Source: Candidatus Enterococcus huntleyi (lineage in GTDB: Bacteria; Bacillota; Bacilli; Lactobacillales; Enterococcaceae). Taken from it: a stretch of 64,000 bases of DNA. Below, piece by piece: positions 9,133-17,772 of this stretch. Location of the stretch: contig NZ_MAEJ01000001.1 in assembly GCF_009933175.1 (NCBI RefSeq), positions 84,238 to 148,237 of the forward strand, given 5' to 3'. A program made the translations under genes and the position numbers. Every line of letters starts with the position of its first letter. Position 1 is the stretch's first letter. The notes beneath the pieces are model-generated. The model saw only the letters and a program-made list of their open reading frames with translations. It did not search any database and was not told the DNA's origin.

Positions 9133-11298
9133 ATGTATACAATTGAAAAGAAAGAACAGTGGCAAAAAGTGACTCATGAGTCTGGACCTGTCTTGGGCGT
9201 GGCATTGGATTCAGGGGTTAAATTAATTGAAGTAGATGGACTGATGTTTAAAGATTTAAATAAAAATGGTACCCTGGATCCTTATGAAGATTGGCGCTTG
9301 CCGATTGAGGAGCGGGTCAATGATTTAGCTAAGCGCATGTCGATTGAAGAGATTGCTGGCTTGATGCTTTATAGTAAACATCAATCGGTTTCTTCTGGCA
9401 ACGATTCATTTTCAAAAATATTTGGCGGGACTTATAACGGAAAAACGTTTGCTGACTATGACGGTGAGATTACAGATTTGACAGACCAACAAATTGATTT
9501 CTTGGAGAAACAGAAAGTCCGTCATTTTCTATTAACAGCAGTGGATTCGCCAGAGGTTTCTGGGAAATGGGCGAATAATTTACAGGCGGCTTCTGAAAAA
9601 ATTGGCTTAGGTATCCCGGTTAACCTCAGCAGCGATCCGCGCCATGGGACTAGTGCAGATACGGAATTTAATTCTGGTGCCGGTGGCGATATTTCAAAAT
9701 GGCCGGAACAATTAGGCTTAGCGGCGACCTTTAATCCTGAGACGGTTAAAACATTTGGTGATATTGCTCGTCAAGAATATCGCGCACTAGGAATTGCTAC
9801 GGCACTGTCTCCACAAATTGATTTAGCGACTGAACCGCGTTGGATGCGATTTGATGGGACCTTTGGTGAAGGAACGGAGTTAGTTACTGATCTGGCGAGA
9901 GCTTATTGCGATGGTTTCCAAACGACGCCAGATGCCCAAGGTTGGGGAGCTGAAAGTGTTAACGCGATGGTCAAACATTGGCCTGGCGGTGGGAGCGGAG
10001 AAGCCGGCCGCGATGCTCATTATGGCTATGGAAAATATGCCGTTTATCCTGGCAAGAATTTTGATGAACATTTGAAACCTTTTGTGAATGGTGCCTTTGC
10101 CTTAACGGATGGCACGAAAAAAGCCTCGGCCGTGATGCCTTACTACACAATTTCTTACGAGATAGATCAGAAAAATCACGAGAATGTCGGGAATGGCTAT
10201 AGCCGCTATCTGGTCACTGATTTATTGAGAGAAACTTATCAATATGATGGCGTGGTTTGTACGGATTGGAATATTACCAAGGATGCGCCGAAAATGGATG
10301 AATTTCTTTCAGGCAAGCCTTGGGGCGTGGAAGAGTTGAGCGAAGTTGAACGTCATTATAAAGCTTTATTGGCCGGTGTTGACCAATTTGGTGGGAATAA
10401 TGAGATTCAGCCAGTCCTAGAAGCGTTTAAAATGGGTGCAGCTGAATTCGGTGAAGCCGCCTTTACTGAACGATTTAGAGCCTCAGCTAAACGTTTATTG
10501 ACAAATATTATGCAAGTGGGTTTATTTGAAAATCCTTATGTCGATGTTGTCGAAACCAAAGCAACTGTCGGTCAGCCTGAATTTATGGCAGCTGGTTTCA
10601 AGGCACAGCTAGAGTCGATTGTTCTGCTTAAAAATAAAAATATTCTGCCGCTAGCGACGAAACAAAAAGTCTACGTGCCGAAGAATTTCCGAGCAGAGAG
10701 CAAGAATTGGTTTGGTCAAACGATTGATGCTCATGAGGTTAATCCGATTAACTCAGACATCTTGAATAAATATTATCAACGAGTGACGACGCCTGAAGAA
10801 AGCGACGTGATTCTGTGCTTCGCAGACTCACCAATCATGACGGGCTACGATACAGAAAAAGGCTATCTGCCAATCAGCTTGCAATATCAGGATTATACAG
10901 CGAAAACAAGCCGTGAAAAAGCGCTAGCTGATCCTGAGCGGACATATTATGAAAAATCTAATCGTCCGGTGAATCAACAAGAAGGACTACAGGTCAAAGC
11001 CTTGAAGGAACAGTATCCAAATAAACCAATCATCGTAGTGATGAAGATGACAAATCCAACGATTCTGTCAGAAATCGAACCTTATGCTGATGCAATTTTA
11101 GTAGAATTTGGTGTCCAAAGCCAAGCTATTCTAGAAATTCTATCAGGCAAGCAACCTACGAAAGGGCGCTTACCATTCCAACTGCCTACCAATATGGAAA
11201 CGGTGGAAGCCCAACAAGAAGACGTTCCGCTGGATATGACGCCCTATGTCGATGAACTCGGAAATATTTATGACTATGGATTTGGCTTAAAGAGCTGA
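9133..11298 (+). CDS. GH3 family beta-glucosidase
   Basis: A 721-aa glycoside hydrolase family 3 protein. The N-terminal barrel contains the catalytic loop with KHWPGGGSGEAGRDAHYG and the nucleophile Asp in VVCTDWNIT. The second alpha/beta sandwich starts near LESIVLLKNKNILPL and holds TGYDTEKGYLPISL. There is no signal peptide, so it acts in the cytoplasm on imported glucosides. Start ATG 9133 follows GGAGG by 7 bases; ATG 9127 would leave one base and the ORF extending back to 9064 is unsupported. Exact substrate is not readable; beta-glucoside or beta-xyloside are possible. Probably part of the same beta-glucoside function as the GH1 gene. Confidence 0.88.
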   Translation: MYTIEKKEQWQKVTHESGPVLGVALDSGVKLIEVDGLMFKDLNKNGTLDPYEDWRLPIEERVNDLAKRMSIEEIAGLMLYSKHQSVSSGNDSFSKIFGGTYNGKTFADYDGEITDLTDQQIDFLEKQKVRHFLLTAVDSPEVSGKWANNLQAASEKIGLGIPVNLSSDPRHGTSADTEFNSGAGGDISKWPEQLGLAATFNPETVKTFGDIARQEYRALGIATALSPQIDLATEPRWMRFDGTFGEGTELVTDLARAYCDGFQTTPDAQGWGAESVNAMVKHWPGGGSGEAGRDAHYGYGKYAVYPGKNFDEHLKPFVNGAFALTDGTKKASAVMPYYTISYEIDQKNHENVGNGYSRYLVTDLLRETYQYDGVVCTDWNITKDAPKMDEFLSGKPWGVEELSEVERHYKALLAGVDQFGGNNEIQPVLEAFKMGAAEFGEAAFTERFRASAKRLLTNIMQVGLFENPYVDVVETKATVGQPEFMAAGFKAQLESIVLLKNKNILPLATKQKVYVPKNFRAESKNWFGQTIDAHEVNPINSDILNKYYQRVTTPEESDVILCFADSPIMTGYDTEKGYLPISLQYQDYTAKTSREKALADPERTYYEKSNRPVNQQEGLQVKALKEQYPNKPIIVVMKMTNPTILSEIEPYADAILVEFGVQSQAILEILSGKQPTKGRLPFQLPTNMETVEAQQEDVPLDMTPYVDELGNIYDYGFGLKS

Positions 11299-11401
11299 AT
11301 TGAAAACTAAATTGAAGTGCTAAGCTGTTTGAAATAGAAATAGGTTTGGTCATCAATAGATTTCAAGAAATTATAAGCAAGTCACCGATAAATCGAAAAA
11401 T

Positions 11402-11498
11402 AAAAAAACTCTGTCCTTCATGTGCTACCGAGTTTCTAAAATAGTTAGAAATGATTGCTAACTTTTTTAGAAACTGACGCATAAGGACAGAGTTTTTA
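11402..11498. terminator. long nested hairpin, bidirectional terminator
   Basis: Outer arms AAAAACTCTGTCCTT (11404-11418) and AAGGACAGAGTTTTT (11483-11497) are perfect complements. Inside, AGTTTCTAAAATAGTTAG (11431-11448) pairs with CTAACTTTTTTAGAAACT (11458-11475). The whole 97 bases fold into one near-continuous hairpin between the convergent GH3 gene and the small membrane gene. Confidence 0.75.
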
Positions 11499-11520
11499 TT
11501 TACATGATTAGTAAGATGAA

Positions 11521-11865
11521 TTAGTTATTTTTAAGACGTGTGACATCAATCACAGTCCCGGTAAAGGCATCAGCGATAAATTCATATTGAACTAGCTGGC
11601 CATCTTCTATGCGCGAAATTCCGCCTAGATAACCTTGTGAACGGATAGCAAACTTCCGTAATGGATGTTTCTCAAATGAAATCCATGAGCCATCGATGGG
11701 GCCTTCTACTAGAAAAGCCGCTTTGACTGCTTCTAAAACTTGATCTGGGCTGAGTGTTCTTTTTTTATGATACCAAATGGTGGAAGCAACTCCGCTGACT
11801 AAACCAAAGCCCATTCCTAGTGCTAAGCCACCTTTAAAGTAGTTAATTTGATTGTCTTCATTCAT
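11521..11865 (-). CDS. small membrane-anchored protein with PepSY-like C-terminus
   Basis: A 114-aa protein. An N-terminal hydrophobic segment (about residues 10-33, GGLALGMGFGLVSGVASTIW) could be a membrane anchor; the rest resembles the small secreted PepSY-like proteins of enterococci and lactobacilli (SPDQVLEAVKAAF, GSWISFEKHP, DAFTGTVIDV). ATG 11865 is chosen because AAAGGAGGAGGA precedes it at suitable distance; the upstream extension to 11892 would begin inside that site. Function unknown. It is transcribed divergently from pepA. Confidence 0.7.
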   Translation of the reverse strand: MNEDNQINYFKGGLALGMGFGLVSGVASTIWYHKKRTLSPDQVLEAVKAAFLVEGPIDGSWISFEKHPLRKFAIRSQGYLGGISRIEDGQLVQYEFIADAFTGTVIDVTRLKNN

Positions 11866-12171
11866 TTTGGAAGTCCTCCTCCTTTGCGCCATTCGGCAAA
11901 CAAGCTCGTTTTCTCTAATTGTATCTATATTTTACCATACTCTATGAAAAATCTTAGAATTAAATACATTAAAAAATGAAAAAAAAGGAGTATAATAAAA
12001 AACGGATCAATAAGCAAAACGAGGCTGTAGCGAAATGAATTTTTTGGCTTGCCGTTTATTCAACAGATAGCGGATAGGCTAAGGCTTTTCGTGACACCTC
12101 CAGGCTTATTAAATTTTATTGCAAGGAAGGGGTATTGTCTGAACATTTTTTGAATGTCAGATGAGCTGTAG
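11866..12171 (+). promoter_or_regulatory. structured pepA leader and divergent promoter region
   Basis: A -10 TATAAT is at 11991-11996 with only a weak -35. The leader then contains AAACGG and CCGTTT arms about 45 bases apart, and a small hairpin TCTGAACATT (12138-12147) with AATGTCAGA (12153-12161) just before pepA. A ribosome-binding-like GGAAGG (12124-12130) lies upstream of this hairpin. A five-codon ORF (ATG 12154, MSDEL) ends in TAG directly touching the pepA ATG in the same frame. No longer gene is visible. Confidence 0.4.
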
Positions 12172-13248
12172 ATGGAAGAAAAAACATTTCAACGTATCAA
12201 AGAATTAACAGAATTACAAGGAACAAGCGGATTTGAGCAAGATATTCGAGCTTACATGGAACAACATATGGAACCACTTGTTGATGAGCTCCAATACGAT
12301 GGCTTAGGTGGCGTATTTGGTTTGAGAAATCATGCTGATGCCGATGCACCTCGTGTGATGGTTGCGGCCCACATGGATGAAGTTGGTTTTATGTTGACAC
12401 AAATCCAAGATAACGGTTTATTCAAAGTCGTTCCTTTAGGTGGTTGGAATCCGTATGTGGTTTCTGCTCAACGTTTTACCCTAAAGACACGTAAAGGCAA
12501 TTACCCATGTATCTCTTCTTCAGTTCCACCACATTTATTACGCGGCACAAGTGGTCAAAAACAATTAGAAGTGACAGATATCTTATTTGATGCTGGTTTT
12601 GAATCAAGAGCGGAAGCGGAAAGCTTTGGCGTTTTACCTGGCGACACGATTGTTCCTCTTGTAGAAACAATTAAAACAGCGAATGGCAAGAATATTATCA
12701 GCAAATCATGGGATAATCGCTATGGTTGTACGGTTGTCTTAGAAGCGTTGGAAGCCTTGAAGGATGAAAAATTAGGTCATACCTTAATCGCCGGTGCCAA
12801 TGTTCAAGAAGAAGTTGGCTTACGCGGAACAAAAGGTTCTGTGCACAAATTTAACCCTGATTTATTCTTCGCAGTAGATTGTTCAGCAGCGGACGATACG
12901 GTCACTAAAAATGGCACATTCGGTCATTTGGGTGAAGGAACACTGATGCGTATCTATGATCCAGGTCTAATTACGTTGCCACGTTTGCGTGAATATTTAC
13001 TAGACACAGCTGAAACAAACAATATTCCTTACCAATACTTTGTATCAAAAGGTGGGACAGATGCGGGTGCCGCTCATACGTCAAATGACGGGATTCCAAG
13101 TACTGTTATCGGTGTTGTGGGTCGTTATATCCATACGCATCAAACAATGTTTAGCATTAAAGATTATGAAGCAGCTAAAGAAATGTTGATTCATACCTTA
13201 AAAGGTTTAGACAAATCAACTGTTAATACGATTGTTTACGGCAAATAA
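12172..13248 (+). CDS. pepA: glutamyl aminopeptidase, M42 family
   Basis: A 358-aa cytoplasmic metallopeptidase that removes N-terminal Glu and Asp from peptides. M42 features: VAAHMDEVGFM (metal His/Asp), SWDNRYGC (bridging Asp), NVQEEVGLRG (catalytic Glu pair), AVDCSAADD, and the late metal His in GRYIHTHQTMFS. Length is right for the family. The start codon lacks a close strong ribosome binding site; GATGAG at 12160-12165 is the nearest. A terminator follows. Neighbouring thioredoxin-like and ytpR genes match the enterococcal order. Confidence 0.93.
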   Translation: MEEKTFQRIKELTELQGTSGFEQDIRAYMEQHMEPLVDELQYDGLGGVFGLRNHADADAPRVMVAAHMDEVGFMLTQIQDNGLFKVVPLGGWNPYVVSAQRFTLKTRKGNYPCISSSVPPHLLRGTSGQKQLEVTDILFDAGFESRAEAESFGVLPGDTIVPLVETIKTANGKNIISKSWDNRYGCTVVLEALEALKDEKLGHTLIAGANVQEEVGLRGTKGSVHKFNPDLFFAVDCSAADDTVTKNGTFGHLGEGTLMRIYDPGLITLPRLREYLLDTAETNNIPYQYFVSKGGTDAGAAHTSNDGIPSTVIGVVGRYIHTHQTMFSIKDYEAAKEMLIHTLKGLDKSTVNTIVYGK

Positions 13249-13260
13249 GAACCAATGATA

Positions 13261-13301
13261 GAAACAAGTAGCTTAGTTAGATAAAGCTGCTTGTTTCTTT
13301 T
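13261..13301 (+). terminator. pepA terminator
   Basis: Arms GAAACAAGTAGCTT and AAAGCTGCTTGTTTC followed by a T run. Confidence 0.85.
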
Positions 13302-13416
13302 TTGATAGCTAAGTTTTATCGGTGGCAAATTTTCCTATTCCTAGGCTAAACTGAGTAAATAGTTGGACTCTTTCAGCTGAAATAGAGGGTTTTGTGGTGT
13401 TGCCAGTGGCTTGTCT

Positions 13417-13444
13417 TTGTTCATTTCTCAGAAAAGTGTATAAT
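13417..13444 (+). promoter_or_regulatory. promoter of the thioredoxin-like gene
   Basis: TTGTTC (13417-13422), 16-base spacer and a perfect TATAAT (13439-13444). Confidence 0.6.
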
Positions 13445-13479
13445 TTACTTATATAGAAGAGAGAAAGTAGGCTGAACGA

Positions 13480-13797
13480 ATGATTATACCTAAGAGTCTT
13501 GAGGAGTTAGCAAGCTATGTCGAGAAAGGGAAGAATGTCTTCTTTTTCACTGCAGGTTGGTGTGGCGATTGTACTTTTATTAAACCAAAGATGCCTGAAA
13601 TTGAAGCAGATTTTCCAGAATGGCAATTTATCGAAGTAGATAGAGACGCATTTATGGACGTGGCTGTTGAATGGAACATATTTGGTATCCCTAGCTTTGT
13701 TGTCATCGAAGATGGAAAGGAATTAGGGCGTTTAGTTAATAAAGATCGGAAAACGAAAGAAGAAATTGAAACCTTTATCAGAAGCGTTCAAAACTAG
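13480..13797 (+). CDS. thioredoxin-family protein
   Basis: A 105-aa thioredoxin fold. The redox motif is WCGDC in FFFTAGWCGDCTFIKP and the cis-proline loop is FGIPSFVV. No signal peptide is present, so it works in the cytoplasm. It differs from canonical TrxA, which carries WCGPC, and may serve a particular partner. GTAGGCTGAAC precedes the ATG. It is followed after 21 bases by a UspA gene, so the two are probably co-transcribed. Confidence 0.88.
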   Translation: MIIPKSLEELASYVEKGKNVFFFTAGWCGDCTFIKPKMPEIEADFPEWQFIEVDRDAFMDVAVEWNIFGIPSFVVIEDGKELGRLVNKDRKTKEEIETFIRSVQN

Positions 13798-13818
13798 AAA
13801 TAAACTGGAGGGATTAAG

Positions 13819-14295
13819 ATGAGCACGCAAGAATATAAACATATTTTAGTGGGAATCGACGGCAGTCAACAAGCCAATGCCGCCTTTAGAAAAGCGATTG
13901 AAGTCGCACGCAGAAACCAAGGAACGGTCTATGTAGCTAACGTGATTGATCAACAATACTATAACTTTATGGGCTACACGCCAATGAATCAAACCTTGGT
14001 GGATCAAGAAACCGAAGAAGCCAAAAAATTGATTGAAGAGTGTAAAGAATATGGAAAATCAGTCAATTATGAAAAAGTCGAAGGCATTGTCGCGTACGGC
14101 TCAGCTAAAGAAGCGATGGCTCACCAATTACCCGAAAAATATCAGATTGATTTGATTATGGTGGGGCAATCTGGCTTAAACGCAGTGGAACGCTTCATGG
14201 TGGGCAGTGTCTCAAGCTACATTATTCGTGAAGCATTGTGCGATGTTCTGGTTATTTCAGCACCAGATGAGGACGAGGATCAAGCGGCTGAATAA
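13819..14295 (+). CDS. universal stress protein, UspA family
   Basis: A 158-aa single-domain Usp. It begins with HILVGIDGSQQANAAF, and the ATP-binding signature appears as VGQSGLNAVERFMVGSVSSYI (G-2x-G-9x-G-S), so nucleotide binding is likely. The C-terminus is acidic (DEDEDQAAE). A good site CTGGAGGG precedes the ATG. It follows the thioredoxin-like gene and ends at a terminator. The exact role is unknown, as for most Usp proteins. Confidence 0.9.
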   Translation: MSTQEYKHILVGIDGSQQANAAFRKAIEVARRNQGTVYVANVIDQQYYNFMGYTPMNQTLVDQETEEAKKLIEECKEYGKSVNYEKVEGIVAYGSAKEAMAHQLPEKYQIDLIMVGQSGLNAVERFMVGSVSSYIIREALCDVLVISAPDEDEDQAAE

Positions 14296-14354
14296 GTCAG
14301 AATAAGCGAAAAAAATTGTTCTAGAGATAAAATAAATAATAATTAGTAGAATAG

Positions 14355-14396
14355 GCATCTCCAGTTTCTTTCATTTGAAATTGGAGATGTTTTCTT
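14355..14396 (+). terminator. terminator of the thioredoxin-like/usp operon
   Basis: CATCTCCAGTTTC (14356-14368) pairs with GAAATTGGAGATG (14377-14389), followed by TTTTCTTT. Confidence 0.85.
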
Positions 14397-14474
14397 TGAT
14401 GACAAAATGGCAACCCATTCACTAGATAAATCTGCTAGAATAAGGTATTCGTAACAGGTGAGGTGGAGAAGTAA

Positions 14475-15335
14475 GTGGCTGAAATCGGTGAAACAATCAG
14501 AGAAATTCGTAAAGGTAAAGGGATTCTTCAGAAAGTATTGTATAAGGGTATTGTGTCACCCACGTTTGCTAGTCAATTTGAAAAAGGAACACATCGCATG
14601 AACTCAGAGGCCTTTTTAGAAATTCTAGATAGACTCTCGATGAATTCTGACGAGTTCCAAAAAATTCATAGGGGTTTTCAGGAAAATAAGTATACGGTTC
14701 TGTCCAATGCACTGATTGATGCGATGAATCAGAAGGATATTCTGCAAATAGAGGAATTACTGCTGGACTTTGAGGAATATCAAACAGTGTTCCAGTATAG
14801 TTTAGTCAGAGCATTGGCCAAAATGAATATTGCGCGACTAAAAGGGGAAACGCTAGACGAGGAGAGCGCAAATGTGAAGGTGATTGTCAGATTTCTGGCA
14901 AAAATAGATAATTGGACCTTATCAGACATCGTATTTATTACTAATTTCTCCCCCTTCGTTCCTTATGAATTGTTGATCGTTCAAGTCAAACCAATCGAAG
15001 AAAAACTAAAAAAACATAATGAACTGAGATTGCTTTGTTACTTCTATAATAATTTGTTGGATCGAGCGTTTTTAGAAAAAGATTATCAGAACGCCAAAAT
15101 ACTTTGTACAAATCTTGCGGAAATAGCACAGGCTCCAGAGTTCCTATTTTTTAAGATGATGTCACAGGTATTTAGTGATTTATTGGAACTAGCCCAGAAA
15201 GAGACGAACGCGACGCAAAGACAGGCCTATCTAGAACGAATAGATATTATCGTGAGGATTTTGGAGCAATATACGTCATTCGAATTGGAAGAAGAAATTG
15301 GGCAGCATATTCGTAATTTAGAAGAAAAAAATTAA
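14475..15335 (+). CDS. Rgg/GadR/MutR-family transcriptional regulator
   Basis: A 286-aa protein with an N-terminal helix-turn-helix (residues about 5-60; GETIREIRKGKGILQKVLYK, FASQFEKGTHRM) and a long helical repeat C-terminus as in Rgg proteins, many of which sense short peptides. The GTG start has GAGGTGGAG 7 bases upstream. It directly precedes an MFS transporter gene, which it may regulate. The stop codon lies inside a perfect palindrome TTAAGTATACTTAA. Confidence 0.82.
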   Translation: MAEIGETIREIRKGKGILQKVLYKGIVSPTFASQFEKGTHRMNSEAFLEILDRLSMNSDEFQKIHRGFQENKYTVLSNALIDAMNQKDILQIEELLLDFEEYQTVFQYSLVRALAKMNIARLKGETLDEESANVKVIVRFLAKIDNWTLSDIVFITNFSPFVPYELLIVQVKPIEEKLKKHNELRLLCYFYNNLLDRAFLEKDYQNAKILCTNLAEIAQAPEFLFFKMMSQVFSDLLELAQKETNATQRQAYLERIDIIVRILEQYTSFELEEEIGQHIRNLEEKN

Positions 15336-15345
15336 GTATACTTAA
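15332..15345. repeat. GTATAC-centred palindrome, copy 1
   Basis: TTAAGTATACTTAA is a perfect 14-bp palindrome covering the stop codon of the Rgg gene and standing 65 bases before the MFS gene. Close relatives occur at 17692, 17753, 59455 and 59529. Role unknown. Confidence 0.6.
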
Positions 15346-15409
15346 TTTTTTGAGAGTAGTGAGGGCCATTCTTATATGATAAAAGAAAAAACATATAAGG
15401 GTGAGCGAA

Positions 15410-16732
15410 ATGAAATCAAAACGACAAGCAGAAATTGACATGGTAGAAAAGGGAAGAATAGCACTAGAATCGAAACCAAAAGCAGAATCAAAATCAGAAT
15501 TAGAACCAAAAATCCAGTCGAAAATAAATCAAAAAATCGCACTGTTAATTGGCTTTAATGCCAGTTCATCTTTTGCGGATAGCTTCTTTTATCTTGTATT
15601 ACTTTCGTTTGTGACGCAAGAAATTAATCTGAAAAATATGATTCCCTTCCTATCAATCTCTGAGACATTGCCTTTTTTTCTATCCGTTTTTATTGGAACC
15701 TTAGCGGATAGAACACGCAGAAAAAGCAAGTATCTATTCGTTTCAAGTGCGATGAGAATGGGGATTTATATGGGAATCCTCTTCGTGTATTGGCAATCGA
15801 ATCAATTTATTTTTGTGGTGGTGGCTTGTGTATTAAATGTTGTATCCGATAGTTTTGGCAAATATGGGGGCAGTCTATTATTACCTGTCATTAAGCTACT
15901 GATTCCTGATCAAGAGAAGATGGAACGAGTACAGGGGCTGAATTCAGCAGTGGGGCAAATTTGTTCCATCGCGGGAACTTTGATAGGTGGATTTTTATTT
16001 ACACGGATCACGTTGACGGGGTTACTGATTATTAATATCGGTCTGTTTAGTCTCGTCTTATTCATGACACTGGGTATTGTGTATCGGTGTCAAAAAATAG
16101 TCGAAACGATTGAAGTAGCGACTGTCGGTGAATTTAATTTTTTGGGTGAGCTTAAGTCAACGATTCGACTAGTTTTCAAAAATAAAAAGCTAGGACGTGA
16201 ACTTTTCTTGATAGCAATCACCAACTTGTTGCTATCATTGACGTTACCGATAGTTTCTCTGCTTTCCAGTGGAGAAACTGTTTCTGGGCAATTAAGTCTG
16301 ATTCAAACGATTCAAATTATATTTATGATACTAGGGAGTATCTTGACTGGAACACTCAAACGAGTGAGCTTGACCTCTTTATTTCTCGCTTTTTTTGGGA
16401 CTTATTTCATGTTTTTACTTTCGTTGATGTTTGATCGATTAACGATTTCGCTGGCCTTTGTGGCACTCTTTTCACTGAGTTTAGGGCTACTTACCCCTAA
16501 ATTTATGGCCTCAATTATTTCAACAGTAGCCGTGAAGAATATTGGTGGTTTTATGGGCATCATGAATACCTTGATAATGTTCGCGCCGTTTGTAAATTCG
16601 CTCCTTTTACAATTATTGATTCCAATCGTCACTGTCAAAACGCTGATTATTATCTACCTATTGCTGACGATAATGGCAGTTGGGCTCGCATTAATAACGG
16701 GTGCGACAGCAACTAAGAAGAATCTGAATTGA
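15410..16732 (+). CDS. MFS transporter
   Basis: A 440-aa major facilitator protein with about 12 hydrophobic segments after a polar, Lys/Ser/Glu-rich N-terminal tail of about 45 residues (KPKAESKSELEPK). The loop between helices 2 and 3 carries LADRTRRKSKYLFV, the usual MFS motif region. ATG 15410 follows AAGGGTGAG; GTG 15401 lies within that site. The direction and substrate of transport cannot be told. Its pairing with an upstream Rgg regulator suggests an exporter controlled by that regulator. Confidence 0.8.
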   Translation: MKSKRQAEIDMVEKGRIALESKPKAESKSELEPKIQSKINQKIALLIGFNASSSFADSFFYLVLLSFVTQEINLKNMIPFLSISETLPFFLSVFIGTLADRTRRKSKYLFVSSAMRMGIYMGILFVYWQSNQFIFVVVACVLNVVSDSFGKYGGSLLLPVIKLLIPDQEKMERVQGLNSAVGQICSIAGTLIGGFLFTRITLTGLLIINIGLFSLVLFMTLGIVYRCQKIVETIEVATVGEFNFLGELKSTIRLVFKNKKLGRELFLIAITNLLLSLTLPIVSLLSSGETVSGQLSLIQTIQIIFMILGSILTGTLKRVSLTSLFLAFFGTYFMFLLSLMFDRLTISLAFVALFSLSLGLLTPKFMASIISTVAVKNIGGFMGIMNTLIMFAPFVNSLLLQLLIPIVTVKTLIIIYLLLTIMAVGLALITGATATKKNLN

Positions 16733-16904
16733 ATACAGAATGAAATTAATTTGGGTGAAAGTATGCCTAAGATGGGTAAAATCTGTTGAGCGAGTGTACT
16801 CATTTTCCAAGTCGCAGCGTACATGAAAAAATTCTCATGATTTTATAGATGAATTCTGCTAAACTTGTTCTAGTGAGAAAAAAGAGATTTCAGGAGGTAG
16901 GCAC

Positions 16905-17516
16905 GTGATAGCTGCATACAATAAAGAGCACGTCGGTGATACACTAATGGTGATTATCGCTGACGACAAAGAAGTAGAAAATAAGGTAGAACGTAAAGGC
17001 AATGTAGCCCGAGTGGAAACAATCGAAGGGACAGTCGTTGCTTGGAACTTTTTCCATATTTCAGATTATTTGCCAATTGAAGGCGTGGGCCAAATTTCAT
17101 TGACAGAAGAGCAAGTCGCAGAGTTAAATCGTTTAATTAAACAAGCAGGATTTGAAGATGAACTTGTTGTAGATACGGAACCGAAAATCGTGGTAGGTTT
17201 CGTTAAAAGCTGTAAAAAACATCCAGATTCTGATCATTTATCAATCACACAAACGGAAGTTGCACCAGGAGAAATCCTGCAAATCGTCTGTGGCGCACCG
17301 AACATCAAAGCTGGTCAAAAAGTTGTTGTAGCGAAACCTGGCGCGATGATGCCTGATGGCTTAATGATCTGGCCTGGCGTTTTACGTGGCGTGGAAAGCT
17401 TTGGTATGATTTGTTCTGCCAAAGAATTACATGTACCAAATGCACCAGAGAAAAAAGGCATCTTAGAATTACCGTTTGATGCAGTAATCGGCGAAGCTTT
17501 TTCAGTTGGCGCGTAA
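16905..17516 (+). CDS. ytpR: YtpR-family tRNA-binding protein
   Basis: A 203-aa protein with an N-terminal DUF4479-type domain (about 1-85) and a C-terminal tRNA-binding OB fold (about 90-200; VVGFVKSCKKHPDSDHLSI, QIVCGAPNIKAGQKVVVA, ESFGMICSAKEL) like that of phenylalanyl-tRNA synthetase beta chains. Its cellular job is not settled. The GTG start follows CAGGAGGT by 7 bases. A strong terminator follows. The location between pepA and htrA fits enterococcal chromosomes. Confidence 0.9.
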   Translation: MIAAYNKEHVGDTLMVIIADDKEVENKVERKGNVARVETIEGTVVAWNFFHISDYLPIEGVGQISLTEEQVAELNRLIKQAGFEDELVVDTEPKIVVGFVKSCKKHPDSDHLSITQTEVAPGEILQIVCGAPNIKAGQKVVVAKPGAMMPDGLMIWPGVLRGVESFGMICSAKELHVPNAPEKKGILELPFDAVIGEAFSVGA

Positions 17517-17530
17517 AAATATATAACGAC

Positions 17531-17573
17531 AAAAAAGAGGCGTGTGAGAATTTTTCCCACACGCCTCTTTTTT
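17531..17573 (+). terminator. ytpR terminator
   Basis: AAAAAAGAGGCGTGTG and CACACGCCTCTTTTTT form a strong hairpin with A and T tails on either side. Confidence 0.9.
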
Positions 17574-17636
17574 CCTGTTTTGTTGCTAAATTTCTTAATG
17601 ATTGGTGGGTCAGAAGCTAAATATCTGACCACTTTT

Positions 17637-17683
17637 GCTGTTTGTCTCCGATTAATTATATAGGAGACAAAGCAGATTTTTTT
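17637..17683 (+). terminator. second hairpin with T run between ytpR and htrA
   Basis: CTGTTTGTCTCC (17638-17649) pairs with GGAGACAAAGCAG (17663-17675), followed by seven T. A further small hairpin (GGTCAGA / TCTGACC) lies just before it. Confidence 0.6.
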
Positions 17684-17691
17684 CTTATAAA

Positions 17692-17705
17692 TTTGGTATA
17701 CTTAA
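17692..17705. repeat. GTATAC motif, copy 2
   Basis: TTTGGTATACTTAA. An exact second copy lies 61 bases downstream, and the two flank the hairpin formed by GTTTTGAGCAGTC (17713-17725) and GACCGCTCAAAAC (17740-17752), which has no U tract on either strand. Confidence 0.6.
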
Positions 17706-17752
17706 ACTTTTTGTTTTGAGCAGTCTCTCCAAGAAGAAGGACCGCTCAAAAC

Positions 17753-17766
17753 TTTGGTATACTTAA
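17753..17766. repeat. GTATAC motif, copy 3
   Basis: TTTGGTATACTTAA, identical to copy 2, seven bases from the htrA stop codon. Confidence 0.6.
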
Positions 17767-17772
17767 TTTTTT

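Noticed and set aside
17713-17752. htrA terminator
   Set aside because: The stem is good but neither strand has a U tract after it, so it is described only as the hairpin between the GTATAC motifs.
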